Of a stretch of DNA of 64,000 nt, positions 61,580-64,000 are shown piece by piece (positions within the stretch are counted from its first letter, which is position 1; each line of letters opens with the position of its first letter). The notes under the pieces were generated by a model. That model searched no databases, was not told the DNA's origin, and saw only the letters and a list, made by a program, of their open reading frames with translations. The DNA is from PALSA-612 sp963773055 (lineage in GTDB: Bacteria; Actinomycetota; Thermoleophilia; Gaiellales; Gaiellaceae): positions 992,001-1,056,000 of the forward strand of contig CAVYZL010000006.1 of the NCBI GenBank assembly GCA_963773055.1, in the 5' to 3' direction. The position numbers were made by a program, and so were the translations under genes.

Positions 61580-61885
61580 CTAGAACAGCTTCTGGAGCTT
61601 CATCGCCGCGCCCATGTCGCCCTTGACCTTGAGCTTGCCGGTCATGTACGCGGTCGTCGGGTTCTGCTCGCCGCTGACGAGCCGAGAGAACGTCTCTGCA
61701 GAGGTCTCGATCGTGCAGTCGCCGCCGTTGTCGCCGTCCGCGACGGTCACGCCTGCGTCCGTGACCGCAACGGTCCACGTGCCGGCGCCGTCGATCGTGA
61801 AGACGTACGTGTTGTTCATGCCTGCGGTCTTCCCCTCGGCTCTCGCGGGAAGGCTCTCGAAGAAGTCTGCGATGTCCTGCGTCAT
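61580..61885 (-). CDS. SCP2 sterol-binding domain protein
   Basis: 101 residues from ATG at 61885 with GGAGGACAC upstream. The SCP2 fold has ADFFESLPARAEG, NNTYVFTIDGAGTWTVAVTD, TIETSAETFSRLVSGEQNP and YMTGKLKVKGDMGAAMKLQ. It binds lipids or acyl-CoA; a role in lipid metabolism beside the acyl-CoA carboxylase genes is plausible. Confidence 0.87.
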   Translation of the reverse strand: MTQDIADFFESLPARAEGKTAGMNNTYVFTIDGAGTWTVAVTDAGVTVADGDNGGDCTIETSAETFSRLVSGEQNPTTAYMTGKLKVKGDMGAAMKLQKLF

Positions 61886-61953
61886 CGGTGTGTGTCCTCC
61901 GTCTCGATTTGGCCGCGAGCCTACCGCACGCCTGTCACCAGGGGCAGCGCTGG

Positions 61954-63135
61954 CTACGGCGCCGCGATCTCGGGGGCGAGCCGCCCGCGGGCATGCGTCG
62001 GCGGCAGCAGCAGCGTCAACGCTGCGCCGAGAAGCGGAGCCGCCGCGCACACCCAGAGCGCAGTCGACAGGTCGACCGAATCGGCAAGAGCGCCGAGCGC
62101 AACGGCGGCGATGCCGCCCAGCCCGATCGAGAAGCCGATCGAGAGCCCGGAGGCCATCCCGATGTGGCGCGGCATGTACTCCTGGCTCATCACCATCGTC
62201 ACGCTGAAGGTCCCGACGACCGCCATCCCGACGGCGACGAGCGCGATCACGCCGGCGACGCCGCCGACGCCAAGGAAGACCGCAATCGCCGGCGAGATGA
62301 CGAGGCTCGAGACGAGCAGGATCGGGCGGCGGCCGAAGCGATCGGCGGCCGGGCCGGCGATCAGCGTCCCCAAGGCGCCCGAGAGCAGCATGAAGGAGAG
62401 GAGCGTGTTGCCGTACCCCTTCGAGTTGCCGATCGACACCTCGTACAGCGGCACGAAGGTGATCAGCCCGAACCAGGCGACGCTGCGGATGGTGACGATG
62501 CCGAGGAGCAGCGCCATGGCGCCGATCCGGTCCTCCCCGGCGCCCGGCTCGACTGTTTTCCTCGAAGCGGGGGCGAACGACAGGAGGTAGGGAGTGACGA
62601 CGAGCAGCATCGCCGCGACCATGATCGTCGGCACGGCGACAAAGGCGGCGCCGCGCACGCCTAAAGCGACGACGACGGCCGTCGTGACGATGACGCCGAG
62701 CGAGTAGCCGAGATTGCCGCCGATCGAGAACAGCGACATCCCGCTCGCGCGCCGAGCGCCGCTCACATACGCGGCGAACTTCGATCCCTCCGGATGGTAC
62801 GCGGCTGTCCCGAGCCCGGAGACGACGATGAACAGGAGCACCCAACCGTACGCTGGCGACAGCGCGGCGAGCGCCATGCCGATACCGCCGACGGCGACGC
62901 CGACCGGCAGCAGCCACACCGCGCCGCGGCGGTCGGACCACAGCCCGAACAGCGGCTGGACGATCGAGCCCGCGAGCGCGGACGCGAGGATCAGGCCGGC
63001 GGCGAGCGTGTACGAGAGGTCGTACTTCTCGACGAGGAACGGGAGCATCGCCGGCAAGGCGCCGCCGGCAAAGTCGACGGCCAGGTGGCCGGTCGAGAGG
63101 GCGGCCATCGCTCGAGTGTCGATCTCCGCGCGCAC
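61954..63135 (-). CDS. MFS transporter, FSR-like
   Basis: 393 residues from GTG at 63135, with 12 predicted helices. GSIVQPLFGLWSDRRG and the Pro/His-rich YHPEGSKFAA are characteristic of the fosmidomycin-resistance-type MFS subgroup, and DRFGRRPILLVSSLV marks the second half. Substrate is unknown; homologues export drugs or small metabolites. It is divergent from the aminopeptidase gene at 63.19 kb. Confidence 0.85.
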   Translation of the reverse strand: MRAEIDTRAMAALSTGHLAVDFAGGALPAMLPFLVEKYDLSYTLAAGLILASALAGSIVQPLFGLWSDRRGAVWLLPVGVAVGGIGMALAALSPAYGWVLLFIVVSGLGTAAYHPEGSKFAAYVSGARRASGMSLFSIGGNLGYSLGVIVTTAVVVALGVRGAAFVAVPTIMVAAMLLVVTPYLLSFAPASRKTVEPGAGEDRIGAMALLLGIVTIRSVAWFGLITFVPLYEVSIGNSKGYGNTLLSFMLLSGALGTLIAGPAADRFGRRPILLVSSLVISPAIAVFLGVGGVAGVIALVAVGMAVVGTFSVTMVMSQEYMPRHIGMASGLSIGFSIGLGGIAAVALGALADSVDLSTALWVCAAAPLLGAALTLLLPPTHARGRLAPEIAAP

Positions 63136-63189
63136 GCTGAGAGCCTAGTCCGCGCGGCCGCTGGGCGGTCGGATACGATCGCCGCCGGC

Positions 63190-64000
63190 ATGGAGATCGC
63201 CGTCGCCTCTGCCGCGCCCGAAGCTTCGATCGAGATCCGGCTCGTCACCGACCCGCCGACGGAGCCGCTCGCAGCGCTGGTCGAAGAGGGCGAGGCGACG
63301 ACGAGGCGAAGCGAGGCGCGCCTCGTCTCGCTGGACGGCAGGCGCGTGGTCGCAGCAGGCGTCGGCCCGCACGCCGACGTCGATACGGACGCCGTCCGCG
63401 ACGCCGCGGCCGCCACAGTCCGTCTCCTGCAGTCGACGATCGGCGGCTCGGCCGCGCTCGCGCTCGACGGCTCCTTGCCGATCGGCGTCGCCGAGCAGGC
63501 GCAGGCCGCAGTCGAGGGCGCGATCATCGGCGGTTACGACCCCGGCGCCTGGAAGACCGTCACCCGCGAGGGCGTCGACGTCGACACGCTGACGCTCGTC
63601 ACTGACACGGACGTCACGGACGCCGTCAGGCGCGCGGAGACGACCGCGTCCTGGACGAACAAGGCCAGGGATCTCGTCAACCGCCCCGGGAACGACCTCA
63701 CGCCCGCCCGCTTCGCCGACTATGCGAGCGAGATCGCGGCCGAGGTCGAGGGCCTGTCCTCGGAGAGCCTCGATCCGGACGCGATGCGCAAGCTCGGCAT
63801 GGGAGCGCTGCTCGGCGTCGGCGCAGGCAGCGCCAACGAGCCGCGGATGATCGTCCTCCGCTACGAGCCGTCTGCCCCGAAGCCCGGCGATCTCGTGCTC
63901 GGGCTCGTCGGCAAGGGCCTGACCTTCGACTCCGGCGGCATCTCGCTCAAGCCGGCCACGCACATGGAGGACATGAAGGGAGACATGGCCGGCGCGGCGA
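63190..64000 (+). CDS. pepA: Leucyl aminopeptidase, M17 family (5' part; runs off the right edge)
   Basis: 270 codons visible from ATG at 63190. A macro-like N-terminal domain (about 1-150) is followed by the catalytic domain with ARDLVNRPGNDLTP, EPRMIVLRYEP and GKGLTFDSGGISLKP, where Lys and Asp are two of the metal ligands or catalytic residues, then MKGDMAGAA at the window edge. M17 enzymes are hexameric metallo-aminopeptidases of the cytoplasm. Confidence 0.92.
   Translation, partial: MEIAVASAAPEASIEIRLVTDPPTEPLAALVEEGEATTRRSEARLVSLDGRRVVAAGVGPHADVDTDAVRDAAAATVRLLQSTIGGSAALALDGSLPIGVAEQAQAAVEGAIIGGYDPGAWKTVTREGVDVDTLTLVTDTDVTDAVRRAETTASWTNKARDLVNRPGNDLTPARFADYASEIAAEVEGLSSESLDPDAMRKLGMGALLGVGAGSANEPRMIVLRYEPSAPKPGDLVLGLVGKGLTFDSGGISLKPATHMEDMKGDMAGAA

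Overview
The window is high-GC DNA from what looks like an actinobacterium, most plausibly of the class Thermoleophilia (Gaiellales/Solirubrobacterales-like). This is an inference from gene content: a WhiG/FliA-type sigma factor, an EF-G2-type GTPase, a Nudix-SixA fusion of the mycobacterial MutT1 type, a ROK polyphosphate glucokinase, collagen-like and LPFTG-tailed secreted proteins, and very frequent GTG starts. No rRNA or CRISPR array is present; one complete tRNA gene (Trp, anticodon CCA) is.

1-7.2 kb is an ordered all-minus-strand block: sigma factor, EF-G2, a zinc-finger protein, an aldehyde dehydrogenase, RNase HI (apparently with a CTG start), a xylose-isomerase-like TIM barrel protein and the beginning of a xylulokinase-type FGGY kinase. 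It looks intact.

7.2-28 kb is an accretion island built on the 3' end of tRNA-Trp. The 3' half of the tRNA gene (about 43 bp) recurs perfectly at 11.65, 16.71 and 20.39 kb and in truncated form at 25.5 and 27.96 kb, each copy flanked by integrase arm-like direct repeats. Only one integrase fragment survives (8.6-9.2 kb). Cargo between the scars includes SnoaL-like, MarR, Nudix, nucleotidyltransferase, HD-GYP, epoxide hydrolase, GNAT and monooxygenase-like genes, and a complete carbohydrate ABC importer operon (20.5-25.3 kb) beside a secreted BNR/sialidase-like protein.

28-46 kb carries small metabolic genes and then a phosphate module: ppk, a CYTH-CHAD protein, a Nudix-SixA fusion, a second CYTH protein, ppx, a polyphosphate glucokinase, a PhoD-like phosphatase, a diacylglycerol kinase-like enzyme and two PAP2 phosphatases. 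Many of these reading frames are interrupted by single-base shifts. Degenerate tRNA-derived scars at 45.5 and 46.2 kb suggest that the integration-prone segment extends this far, and all the frameshifts seen lie between about 8 and 45.2 kb.

46-64 kb is intact again: cupin, Flp-type pilin, secreted CAP-domain protein and metalloprotease-like protein, an exopolysaccharide locus (polyprenyl glycosylphosphotransferase, LPFTG surface protein, O-antigen ligase with TPR tail), two tandem collagen-like secreted proteins, a branched-chain acyl-CoA carboxylase set (beta subunit, enoyl-CoA hydratase, biotin carboxylase alpha subunit; probably leucine degradation), two holin-like four-helix membrane proteins, an SCP2-type lipid-binding protein, two MFS transporters and the start of an M17 leucyl aminopeptidase at the right edge.
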